Assembly: GCA_002633005.1 (NCBI GenBank)
Contig: NMRA01000400.1
Span: 126,001 to 190,000 of the forward strand
Length of the DNA stretch: 64,000 nt
Direction of reading: 5' to 3'
Origin: Phoronis australis
Taxonomy: Eukaryota; Phoronida; Phoronidae
Below, one piece after another: positions 36,174 through 47,685 of this stretch. Position numbers and translations under genes: made by a program. The stretch's first letter is position 1, and each line of letters opens with the position of its first letter. The notes beneath the pieces were generated by a model. It saw only the letters and a list, made by a program, of their open reading frames with translations. It made no database searches and had not been told where the DNA came from.

Positions 36174-37222
36174 TACCGTAATCGTTCGGGTTAACGCCCA
36201 TGCTCAGTTAACCGCCCACCCCTACTTTAGGTGGATTTTCGATTTAACCGCCCACTGCTCGGTTAACCGCCCCCCCCTGCTATTTTTGAAGATTTCCAAT
36301 TAAGCGCCCACCTCTCGGTTAAGCGCCCATCCCCTACTTTTGACGATTGGTGATTACCGCCCTGTGCTTATAGGAAACGCGAATCCCCGACCTTTTAGAT
36401 TAAGATCGATGATTACATTGAGTGCAACGACGGCCTCAGAGACCGCGGTTTAGCAATGTGAATTATGATACCAGTAACAAATTATTGTAACGGGTCATCG
36501 ATTAACTTCAAAATGTAATACTTGAACACTTTGTCACTTTCTTTTCTTCTCATGTTCGCAAACTTTAGGAACCGCGCTGGCGTCTACACCTCCACNNNNN
36601 NNNNNNNNNNNNNNNNNNNNNNNNNNNNNNNNNNNNNNNNNNNNNNNNNNNNNNNNNNNNNNNNNNNNNNNNNNNNNNNNNNNNNNNNNNNNNNNNNNNN
36701 NNNNNNNNNNNNNNNNNNNNNNNNNNNNNNNNNNNNNNNNNNNNNNNNNNNNNNNNNNNNNNNNNNNNNNNNNNNNNNNNNNNNNNNNNNNNNNNNNNNN
36801 NNNNNNNNNNNNNNNNNNNNNNNNNNNNNNNNNNNNNNNNNNNNNNNNNNNNNNNNNNNNNNNNNNNNNNNNNNNNNNNNNNNNNNNNNNNNNNNNNNNN
36901 NNNNNNNNNNNNNNNNNNNNNNNNNNNNNNNNNNNNNNNNNNNNNNNNNNNNNNNNNNNNNNNNNNNNNNNNNNNNNNNNNNNNNNNNNNNNNNNNNNNN
37001 NNNNNNNNNNNNNNNNNNNNNNNNNNNNNNNNNNNNNNNNNNNNNNNNNNNNNNNNNNNNNNNNNNNNNGTCGTAATAAGCGCCCATGTTCAGTTAACCG
37101 CCCCCCCCCCCGATTTCTTGAAATTTCACGTTTAAGCGCCCATGTCTGGTTAACCGCCCACCCCCGATTTTTTGGGCTCGCCAATTTAACCGCCCAGGGC
37201 GTTAACCCGAACGATTACGGTA
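36174..37222. mobile_element. TIR element with TTAACCGCCCA internal repeats, interrupted by an assembly gap
   Basis: The outermost 26 bp (TACCGTAATCG...AACGCCC) are a perfect inverted repeat of the right end (GGGCGTT...CGATTACGGTA). A TA on each side could be a target-site duplication or the end of the element. The interior on both sides of the gap is built from TTAACCGCCCA and TTAAGCGCCCA words about every 17-38 bases. No transposase is visible. A solo right end of the family lies at 60693-60718. Confidence 0.85.
36596..37069. other. Assembly gap of 474 N
   Basis: An unsequenced run inside the TIR element. Open frames called across it are meaningless. Confidence 1.
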
Positions 37223-39040
37223 TATTCCCTCTGCCTTGGGTTTGTTTGGAAATGATTGGAGTGCACCATGCATAGTGAAGCGAAATGCTTCTTTTAAACT
37301 GTCTTTCTTCCTGTTTCGATGTTAACCGGAAAAATAAATTCCAAACTAGGGTGTACATCGCAACAAAACTGGCTTCACCACGCCAAAGCATTTTATTCTC
37401 ATTGATTAAAGAACAGTTTGAGACCGATTTCATAACGATAAATGACCTGTAAATTTTTGTGGTAAAATACAAGTTTACTTTTTATAACCGGATGCAGCAG
37501 TAAAATGGCCTGTGTAGTTGAAACTATTCAACGCTAGTTTTTTAACTCGATGAAACACGAGAGTAAAAGGAACAAATACACAGCGTTGGTGTTCCTGTCT
37601 TTAGCCTAACGAGGCACGTGCTGTGTTCTAAACACGTGAAAACAAAATAATCATTCCATTTAAAGTTACAAAGGAGCCTAGAAAACTAATGTTCAAATGT
37701 GATTAACTTTGATACCTCAGAAACGGCTGATCGGACTCATATGAAACTTGTTTCAGAAACTGTGCTTTATGCACTCTTCTTCAAAAATTTGTCACAAAAT
37801 ACAAGAGACGGTAAAAAACAAGACTTTTACTCTCTATAGAAAAAAATCCAATGACGGAAAGTCTAAAAAAACTGTATCAGCGTTTTTGAGGTTTCATCTT
37901 GAACTCTTAGATCAAACGAAACGTTGGAATGTTATTGATTTCGTTGTTTTGCTGTTAAATGTACATTTATTTCCATTATTTATCATCGAACCTATGAAAA
38001 ATTGGTACAAAGTTGAAAATCAAGTTCTACAGGTTTTCTACTTTCGGACGTTTTCTTGTTGATTTGGTTTTATGACTGTGGAGATAGTTGACTCAATACA
38101 CAGGCTTGTCGATAAGGTACTACATAACCTTGACCTTCGATTGCATCCGGAAAATAAAAAAACTGCTGACGTAATCACACCGGATTTGACGCTGGTTTGT
38201 TCTTGTTTCTCTATGCTTTAACTATTTAGCAGTTCTCCTGATCGTTAATTTAGTCATTGAATATTCTATTTTAGGTTAGTCTTTGTCTCTCTTAATTGCT
38301 CACTAGTCCAGACAGAACGTTGACTCTCTTTGATTGAAACTACACAGTCAATTCTTTGAAATGTCAGCCATGAAAACTTTGTTGACATACGTATCGAAAT
38401 ATTATTATAAGAAAACGGAACGGTTTCATAGGCAAACGCCGTAACTTTTGTCATTATTTATTCATATTAACAACTTTCAAGTATTAGTGCACGTGCTCGG
38501 CCGATGTGTAAAAAACAACACCGTATTACGCGCTTTTACAGGCGATGTTTATGGCAAAAACAACTTAAGCATCAAATTATCATCAACAGCTTTGTCAGTA
38601 TTCTCTCTGTGTTGTCACGTTGGACAATCGATTAGTAAACGTCATAAAAAATAATCATTTGTATTCTATATATTTCAATATATTTTGTACTCAAAGCAAA
38701 TGCCGTTTTACAGTAGGAATTCCTTAACCGGGTTGTACTGTACTTTGTCACAAAGAGATGATGATACGGCCGTGAAACTGTGTTATCCAACAATAAAATA
38801 CGGGGGACTACTTTTCTGTTTCACATGCGCTGTTATGTATATATATTTCAATTTTAATACATTTATTTTCCCAGAAATCCTCGAGTGAATATGGCTTGGG
38901 TTGTGTGACCCCAGCAATATTTCCTTACAAAATAAAGAGCAATACATTAAACAGAGATAAATAATTATTTTGAAGAGCAGCTTATAGTGACTGACCGTAC
39001 GTGAGATTATTATGGAAAATGGACAGAGGAAGGGGACAGG
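37223..39040. other. Intergenic, nothing certain
   Basis: A 104-codon ORF at 37748-38062 (plus) is Lys-rich with a hydrophobic C-terminus and matches nothing I recognise. Confidence 0.3.
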
Positions 39041-39049
39041 GAAAGGACT

Positions 39050-39150
39050 TGCACACGCACGCACGCACGCACGCGCACACACACACTAACACACACACGG
39101 CACACGTACACAGACCCACCCACTCACCCAAACACGTACACACCCGCACA
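39050..39150. repeat. (ACGC)n/(CA)n microsatellite
   Basis: ACGC tetranucleotides grade into CA dinucleotides and looser ACAC/CACCC runs. Cys-rich ORFs on the minus strand come from the repeat. Confidence 0.85.
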
Positions 39151-42100
39151 TATTTGCTCGAATTGAAATGACCCAATTATACATTTTACACAGTTTATAT
39201 TTACACTTACATAGGCTTATTTACCTGAAAAATGACAATTATGTTATAATGAAACGAAGAAGTAGCTCTCGTGTTAAAAAAGGATATGTTGTTTCGTTCA
39301 TTTTAAAGAGATGCCTGCAAAACCCTCCAGTGCGGTTTAGTTATTATGTACTTTGGACAAATTACGAAATTGTACACCCATAACTTCGATATTTCAACTT
39401 AACATTTCGAAATTATCAATAATATTTGTCTAACGGGGATACACATTCACGGACATAAGTTCATATAGGAACCCGAGGTACCTTTCACCGAGTAGCGCGT
39501 AACAAACCAATGTTTTCAAAACGGGAAAATTATGTTCTACAACTAACCGTACAGATTGGGAAACGGGTATTTTTACTGCCAATGTCTACCAGCATTTTTA
39601 TTTACTATCCACTTGTACACGTACTTAGCAAGCAAGTTTTTTATTTATTCAATATAATATGCAAGGTTTAACATGACAATTTTTCAATTTGACAAACCTA
39701 GTTCACTTTGGTCTTTTAGAAATCCTTCGATTTGTGCATTTGCTGATTGTTGGCTAACCACATTATATGTCTTGTTTTTCAGTTGAAATGGGAAAGAGAA
39801 TTTTATTTTGTTTTCTGGTAAAACAATGCACGAGGTTTGAAAGGCCATGATTTCGCAAGCGTTAAGAAAAAACATAACTCGCATCAGTTTTGCTCGTCTC
39901 AGTTGAAATTTTCTTTTTTGAAAAATACCGCACCACCGACTCAACTCTTCACAAAAAGCAGAGACCGTACCCTGTTTTACGTTTTTGACCTAAATGATTT
40001 TGGCTTCTGCTGCTTCCAATACTAGTAAATTCTCGCGATAACGGAGATTTTTGCGCGGTTTTACAGGGACGAGACATCCCGTGCAGTGAATCGTCACTCA
40101 CCAACAGCATCTTGATTTCAAGGGAGATCAAATGCAATATGAAATTCAAAATGCAGAAATAAACTGGTCCCATAATTTTTTGATTAAGAACATCATTATT
40201 TTTACGCAATGACTATTGTTCTCATGTTGCTCAAATGCTTTTGGGGGATATGTTTTCGAAGACAAATTTCTAGTTGAATCCTCTTTGGGGAACGCCCCTC
40301 TTTCAATGCTTTTGTTGCATCTCCGTATTGACATTGTCACGACACCACGACACTCGATAGTGATGCTTCCACTACTGACTTTCTATCTTAAGTTTTAGAA
40401 ACTTTTTATCCAGATTTAAGACGGTTCATTGCCAAATCATTTTTCAGCAGACCCATGAAAAATTGCCGATTTCCACGATAAGTCGTTTGACAGTTCTTGG
40501 TGAGCGGACACGCGGACGAGCCGGTCTCATCCCTTGAGGTGGGAATCAGTGTTCAATTGTACAAACGAGTACAATGGTGACAATCGTTGGAACAAAATAA
40601 TATTTTCCTTACGATGGTACCCAAACGAAGACAAAAGACTAACCAAACATACCACACGACCATTCTAAAGGCTTTTAGTTTTTCCGATCACTTGGCAAAT
40701 AAAACAAACGTAAAACGGCGTTCAATCGTTTCATCTCTAACCAGTTCCCGTTCTTTTGTGTAATAAGCGACACTTATCAATAATGGATTCTGTTTAATAA
40801 CGTATGGTGTTATTTTGACTGAAGGGCGGTGCGTAAGTATTTCGCTTTATTCATGGTTTTCCCGATGGGTGTCGTTAGAACTAAACAGTGTTTTTAGAAG
40901 GTAGCGTGACAAAATGCTATGATATTTTCACAAGGTTAACGACACGCGCCAAATAAGCTCGATTTGTTTTTTTAATATTTTTTTAATAACGGAACCAATT
41001 ATTCTCTTTGGCGTTTAGAGCAGTGCTTTCATTCAAGTGAGAAAATGAGGATTTATTAAGAGCATGAGAGAACACAGTCGGAGATTTTTATTTTCAAGTC
41101 AAAAAGTATCCAGTCTTCATTAATTATTCAAGAGACAATTGTTTTCCGAAAAATCACGTAACCTCTCACGTACAAAAATTATACCCTTCACTTTTACTTT
41201 GCCCGCTGTTTTAGCGACGTGATCTATATCAAGATGTTCAACGAAAACTTATCTTTTGAAAGTTCTCAAAACTATAAAATAACGGAGATCATAAAGCCGT
41301 TTCTACATGAACTCCAAGCCAAATGCTTCACTTGAATAAAAATCGCACAAGTCACTTATATAATATTTCATTTTCATTACACAACGATCCAATGTTCACG
41401 ATTCCCTTAAACACATACAAACAAAAAATTATCATAGAACACCGTTTTTTTAAACAATGCATTTTCCTACGTGGATTTTTTCTTTGAATTACCCATGCAA
41501 GCGCTTGATGAGCATTCCGAAATAACTCTCAGGGGGGGAGACGGTTACACGGCCGAGTCTCCAAAATTTAAGCTGCGATCCTCAGACCAGCAGACGCCAA
41601 ACCCGCGGTAAAAATTCTTCAACTCCACACACACGTTATATATATATAATCGAACTAATGTCCCGGGACCAGGCATCGCTGGACAGTTTGGTCCTCAAGG
41701 ACGTTTGGCAAGTCGCTAGGCATCCAGCATATCTCACTGGAGCAAGTTGCGCGATTTGTAAAAAATATATTAGAATTTTTTTATCACTAAATTGTTTTCA
41801 CTCCTTATTTTGATATCTTCTCCCTCAACCTGTCCATGTCTACTTACGTTGACTTAAATTCTTTGTGTACTCCAGTGGTCCATAAATCACTGCTACGGAT
41901 TTCGTGATTGCGGATGTCGCATCTGAAATTTACAGCAGGGTCTGAAATCATTTCCACCCTCTGTAACTGCACTCAACGAACTTTAGCAAGTCTGGTTAAC
42001 GACCTCCGCCGGTCACGGGAGTGAACACAAACACTAAGTGTAATACAAAGCATTCTTGTAGCCCGCTGACACTTTTTTCCTGAACATTTGTTCTATACTT

Positions 42101-42510
42101 AAGTGCAGTAGAATAAATGCAGGTAAACGGCACGATTACAATACTGAAACTTATATGTACCAAAAAGTTCGCGAGCCAGTGGAGAAGAAACCTATTACTT
42201 GGGCCAGAAATTTTTTAACACTGATCAATGCTTCATCAAAATGGAACCATAAATCAAACTGCTTAATTAATTAATTTATTTATTTAAACTTCTTTAAAAG
42301 ACTGGGTAACCACTTCATCGAATACACTGATTTCCAAGTGGGCCAAGTCGGAAATAATTACATGAAGTAAAACACAGACAGCTATGTACAATTAGATTGA
42401 AAAGATAATAAATAAAATAAATTAGCATAAAATTAGTTAATACGTACAATTTGATGAATAAATAAGATAAAATAGAGTAAAATAATGATGAGCTGAGGCT
42501 TACAGTAACG
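39151..42510. other. Intergenic, nothing identified
   Basis: AT-rich sequence; no ORF or repeat strong enough to call. Confidence 0.35.
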
Positions 42511-42514
42511 AACC

Positions 42515-42959
42515 ACGCACAAAGCGTGAGCGCTCGAGCCCCGCCCCCCCCACATTTGGCGAAGTGGGCAAAAAGGTCCGCCTCAGAGAAACAAAAAGTC
42601 CGAGAAAACAAGACAAAAGCCCACTAAAAAGGCGCAGACGCACAGTGAAGGTGGTACCCCGTTTTTTTAGTCCTCCCGCTCTTCGTCACCAAAAGGTCCA
42701 CATCGTCAGAAATTCGAGCCTCCCACATTAAAAGCTGGGTGCGCTCATGCAAAGTCCCAGTAATTCTGTTCAAAGAGGTTGACATTGGGCGCCTTCGCGA
42801 CGGCAATTCCCAGTCCGTTGTAAGCGACAGCACCTCTGTAGGCAAAAGTTTTTTTGCCACAGTTGTTTTTAGGTTTAACTGGTACCAGGCAGCCAGAAAC
42901 ACTCGCTCTAGTATTGTAATTGTGAGAATCTCTGACTGCCTTGAATTTAAATGAGTCAT
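42515..42959 (-). repeat. Repeat copy carrying the end of an ORF (SGRTKKT module)
   Basis: On the minus strand a 111-codon frame (42959-42624) ends in DDVDLLVTKSGRTKKTGYHL and HCASAPF. The DNA of its last third (GTGGACCTTTTGGTGAC, GAGGACTAAAAAAACGG, TGCGTCTGCGCCTTTTTA) is shared with the two inverted-repeat elements at 54728-55245 and 61528-62007. Downstream it joins the GGCGGACC...CGCCAAATG segment found at 29585-29725. It looks like the 3' part of an older, coding-derived repeat. No known domain was recognised. Confidence 0.6.
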
Positions 42960-45330
42960 TTAGTGAGATATAATCAAATAGAAAATTTACACCGAATGAA
43001 AAAGTACAAGGCTGAAATTCACTTTATTTTCTCAAATTCTTGGAAATTAGGAGCAGACTCCTGCTCTCACTCTGTAAGCACTTAAGTACTAACAGCAATG
43101 CTTGTAAAGTGGCTTCGTACGCGCAGCCGAACTTCCGGTGATCGATGACATAGAATCACTGTGACAACGGAGAAGACGACCTTTCTCAAAGTTTCCACAC
43201 CCCTCTCACTAACATCGTCAAACATAGTTATTCATTGCAAGACTCAAGGCCAAATTTACATTGTGATGTCCACTTAGAAAAACGCAGTCGCCTCATTATT
43301 CCAGTTGGCTGGGAATGTTTCTAAAGACGTTCAGCGAGCGTGTAAATATTTATTTCAAATAACCACGGACGCGAGCCTTTGTGTGCGGATGCTCATTAAT
43401 TCGGGATTTGCATTTATAGAATATTTTCGTCTAAAAAGTCCAATTATAAATTAAGCATTGCTCGTGATAACGAACGCAGGTGATTGTTGTTTGCAGTCAT
43501 CAACCAATACAGATTAAAAGATTTACGAACGCTCACCGCGTGATATCTGCGTTTCATTCATGTCTTGTTGAGTAACGAGCTCGTGTCTGTTCTATATTTG
43601 ACAAATTCCAACAACGGCAAAATACATCAAACTGAGAAAAGACTAAAGCAGAGCCCTTCAGGGGTTAGCCATCTTCACAAACGGTTTATTTAAGGCACAT
43701 CGCTAGCAATTTTCGCCCACTTAAGTTACAATCGGACGCGCACTCGAGAGCTTAGTTACTCAGGTAGTTACCAAGGCGGCATGTACATATCCTCGCAATG
43801 AATCTGGCTGCTACTCGGGATGGGTAACAAGGCTTTGTTTGAGGGTATTCAATGCGTTGCAGGTGGATAGTCATACCCAAATAGAACATTCGCCGCTACT
43901 GCCCCAAGGTGGATGTTCAAGGACCCGGGCAGAGTCCGTGAGATAATGAGAACTTGCATGACCATTGACACATTTCAATATATATTCTCGTGGTCATTTC
44001 TTCATTGCTTTTTATCACCAAAACAATAATATCAACGTGAAAGGGGAAGCTCACGTGAAAACAAGCCTGCAGAGTTTCAGGTGAACATGCAAAAAGTCGT
44101 CGCAATTTGCAATTCAAAATACCGTCTCCCAAAACTTCCACGTCGTGCAGGGACGTAGATAGACAAGGGTGGTGAGAGATTTGCCTTACAGTCAACTCCT
44201 GCGATTAGCGAGTCCCACCTGGTTGCACGAATCGATGGGTGTTGATCGAATGCGTTATATTAGCGATATTAGAAAGCAGGTGCCCGGTTCTCTAAGCTGC
44301 TAATATCAGATGTTCATCAGACGCTTGCTAATTTATTTGCCTGCTTCTCGGATTTAAAGTATAATAGTCAAAATGCAAAGTATTGATGCCGGTTCATATT
44401 AGTTAATTAAGTGGAAAACGAGCATGCCTCAGACTTTCTTTCGCATTTCATGAGTGACAGGGCTGTACACTAAATTAGAAAATGTAGCGTCTTTTTAGAA
44501 ATAGACGGCGACTTCACACCTTTGCGAACAATATACGATGTCAAGCTGGTTAGGCAAAACTGGTCTGCGGCCGCCCGCATCCTTTTTGAAGTCGCGCGTC
44601 GCTACTAAAGGCTGGTAGATAAATGTTTGTAAAAAGGCACAGAGGCACCACTTTAGTTAATATAAGGTGATTTTTGTGAAAAAAAAAACGAAAACACGGA
44701 CACACTTAAGCTGATGGCTGAGTTTTTTCCTTTTAAACTAGAAATACCGCATCGCCGCATCAATTCTCAAAATCACCAGTACAAAACCCAAAACACTTAT
44801 TCGACCACATGGACATTCCGCGACAATAAGTATACAACAACATGTATGTCCGCAGCTTCCCCACACCAGCTTGCGGCTATAGTTTTCTGCAATGTTACCC
44901 AACAACAGTCTCATGTCATCACCGTCGTCTCATGCCCTCGTCTCGAGAGCTGCGGAAGGAAAGTTCAAACCAAGCTTCTTCGCCAAGAACATCTTTTCTT
45001 AACAAAACCCGCGCCATTCTGTATGCGAACTTTATTTCGTTTCATTTCAGTGCACAAAACAACAATCAATATCGGTTCTAATGTTATGTCACAACCGCAG
45101 TACAAAAAATTGAAAAGAAATTTTCAATTTTCTTTGTCTGCAGATTAACGATGGTCAGTTAGCACCGAACAATCTGATTAACATAAACTCAGTATACCGT
45201 ATTTTATCAAAACTCAAACTACACTAAGTCAAATTTAAAATTCTCAACACCAGCAATCGCATGCTTCGTTGAAATTCACTTGAATCCAAAACTCCGGAGA
45301 ACACACCCCCCTGAAGGCAGCGACAAAGGT
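42960..45330. other. Intergenic, nothing certain
   Basis: A 144-codon plus-strand ORF (44714-45148) has low-complexity, unrecognised content and is not called as a gene. Confidence 0.3.
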
Positions 45331-45336
45331 AGCCTT

Positions 45337-45374
45337 GGTACAAAGCTGTATACGTAAATATACAGCTTTGCACC
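45337..45374 (-). other. Inverted repeat / hairpin, 16-bp stem
   Basis: CAAAGCTGTATA and TATACAGCTTTG flank the loop CGTAAA; the stem extends to GGTAC.../...GCACC. Read as minus-strand RNA it is a continuous 16-bp stem with one G-U pair. It is too short for a typical microRNA precursor. Confidence 0.6.
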
Positions 45375-46048
45375 TGTGTGGGTAAAAAAGAGGTAAGATA
45401 ACATCTGACACAAAATTGGTGTCATTAAAAACTACAATGTTATTTGAGTCAACTAAACTAACGGTGTTGGAAAAATGGCGTTCTACCGTTATTCTGCTGC
45501 TAAAGTTGTGGAGCAATCTTCAGCGACGGCTTTCGGCGCCATGAAATATTGCGTCACCTATTAGCCAGTTTATTTTTTTCGCCGATTCTTCAATCAACTG
45601 TTCTTCTTTCACGAGGTTGCGTACACGTCACAACAAATTATCGGAACTGGTTTCACTTCATTATAAGTTTTTAGAATTTTGATACCGAAAAACCGAATTT
45701 CAGAAGAAATTTGCTGCTGCCAAGCTATCATCATCTCCCGAGAGATGTCGCAAAAAATTTTAGGGAATGGCGCGTGCGCGTGACACAGCGTATTGTTTTC
45801 AAAACGACGACATACTTTTCATTAGAAAAGGCGGAGAGTTACGCAACAAAATGACGTTTATTGCATTGTTTTTCACTTAAACGGCTGTAACGGGCAAGGT
45901 GAGTGTCGGTTGATTCCCAGATTTTGCATGCACCCCGTCCGGTCTTTAGCTTTACATGTTGACACAAGTTTCACGGCGCGGTGACGAGCATAACTACCCT
46001 GGCTGTGTGCAATTTCGGGGTCTACGCAAGAAATACACACAGAGGTAC

Positions 46049-46084
46049 CTAGCTGTATTTTGACGACAGTCTTCATACAGCTAG
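46049..46084. other. Inverted repeat, 10-bp arms
   Basis: CTAGCTGTAT and ATACAGCTAG with a 16-base loop. The AGCTGTAT core is the same as in the hairpin 700 bp upstream. Confidence 0.5.
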
Positions 46085-46678
46085 CTGGCTGGCTACGACA
46101 AAGGTCTCCTTCGGAAACAAACACGTATTGTAGTTGTTCTTACAGATAAACGCTCAATGAGTTAAGAGATAAATCCGCAGCCATGGAAAATACATGTAGC
46201 GTCTTCGTACCTCGCGATCGAGCCGCACGGGAGCTCTCGATGACAGTATTTGCACGAAAACGTTTTTTTTTTTTTCTAAAAACCGGGGAAAGATCTTTCT
46301 ATGATCAGCCCTGTTCATAAGAAAAGAACCATTTTCCGAAAAAAGAGACTGGTTATACTACTTGTGTTCAAAAGAAACGAACGTCATTCGTGAGAACGCG
46401 GTTGATAAGGAAGGCAGACGGTCACCAAGATACGTTCATGCATTTTTCTAATAAAAGTTCAACTGTTTTTTTTTTTAACATTTGCTAGCCTCGTCGATAT
46501 GGGGCCGGGGGACTCGTTATTCACCAGGTGATGCGAATGAGGAAACGTCCTCTTTTTAACGTATGAGAAGATAGAGCAGCGTGAAGGAAAACTCTTCAAC
46601 ATAATGAATACATTCGTGCGACCATAGACTATAATCTATGGTGCGACAAAGGTCCTACTGTACGTAGTTACCTGGGTA

Positions 46679-46812
46679 GAGTTCAATAACTATCTCGTGG
46701 CGAGAAAAAATTTCCCAAACTCACGTGCTCTCATTGATTTACGCAAGGCAATATCTTGCGGAATCCAGCGAGATCTTGTTTTAGTGAGACACTAGGCAAC
46801 GTTATTGAACTC
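46679..46812. mobile_element. 134-bp MITE-like element with GAGTTCAATAAC ends
   Basis: GAGTTCAATAAC at 46679-46690 and its exact reverse complement at 46801-46812. The interior has CAATATCTTGCGGAATCCAG and CGAGATCTTG words similar to the GCGAGATC repeats at 2.2, 12.97 and 13.7 kb. No target-site duplication was recognised. Confidence 0.6.
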
Positions 46813-46960
46813 GACACTGCAAGCAAACATTTCTACGGTTATCACTAGCGCAACCTACTGAGTTTTGATTTCCTGTTATTATACAGCAACAAAATACAAA
46901 TCGAACATGTCAATGCTTAAAGTTGGCACCAACACTCATTTAACGTTTGTTCACAGAACA

Positions 46961-47685
46961 GCAGGCAGGTGGAAAGGGGAACTGTATGGCTCCGGGATTC
47001 CCGCCACAACCGAACAATAATGCCGCCAAACATCACTAATCGAGACTGAACACCTATAATTAATTACGCGTTAAAATATCAGCACAGCACAATATTAATG
47101 TACGGTATTCGTGCGCTGGTTTCCATGGCAGTGTACAACTAAAAAATTATGGCAAACAGCAACTATCAGTTCCAACAAGAAGACTTGGTAGGTGCGCCGA
47201 CGTGAGCACAGCTTCGAGTTGAAAGACACTGCAAAGTGTCACCACCTGTAGCAAAAACACACCACACCACACCACAACACACCACAACACAACACACCAC
47301 ACCACACCACANCAGGCAGGTGGAAAGGGGAACTGTATGGCTCCGGGATTCCCGCCACAACCGAACAATAATGCCGCCAAACATCACTAATCGAGACTGA
47401 ACACCTATAATTAATTACGCGTTAAAATATCAGCACAGCACAATATTAATGTACGGTATTCGTGCGCTGGTTTCCATGGCAGTGTACAACTAAAAAATTA
47501 TGGCAAACAGCAACTATCAGTTCCAACAAGAAGACTTGGTAGGTGCGCCGACGTGAGCACAGCTTCGAGTTGAAAGACACTGCAAAGTGTCACCACCTGT
47601 AGCAAAAACACACCACACCACACCACAACACACCACACCACAACACACCACAACACACCACACCACACCACACCACAACACAAAA
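46961..47685. repeat. ~350-bp direct duplication ending in (ACACC)n, joined by one N
   Basis: 46961-47312 (from GCAGGCAGGTGGAAAGGGGA) repeats from 47313 with no difference noticed until the ACACCACACCACA simple repeat. The copies meet at a single N (47312). The second copy then runs into a longer (ACACC)n tract to about 47682. This most likely represents two contig ends covering the same locus. Confidence 0.85.

Noticed and set aside
36522-37184. Long open frames across 36.6-37.1 kb
   Set aside because: They consist almost wholly of N; the flanking sequence is a transposon.
44714-45148. 144-codon ORF on the plus strand
   Set aside because: About the length expected once by chance at low rate, with no domain, no splice context and no composition shift.
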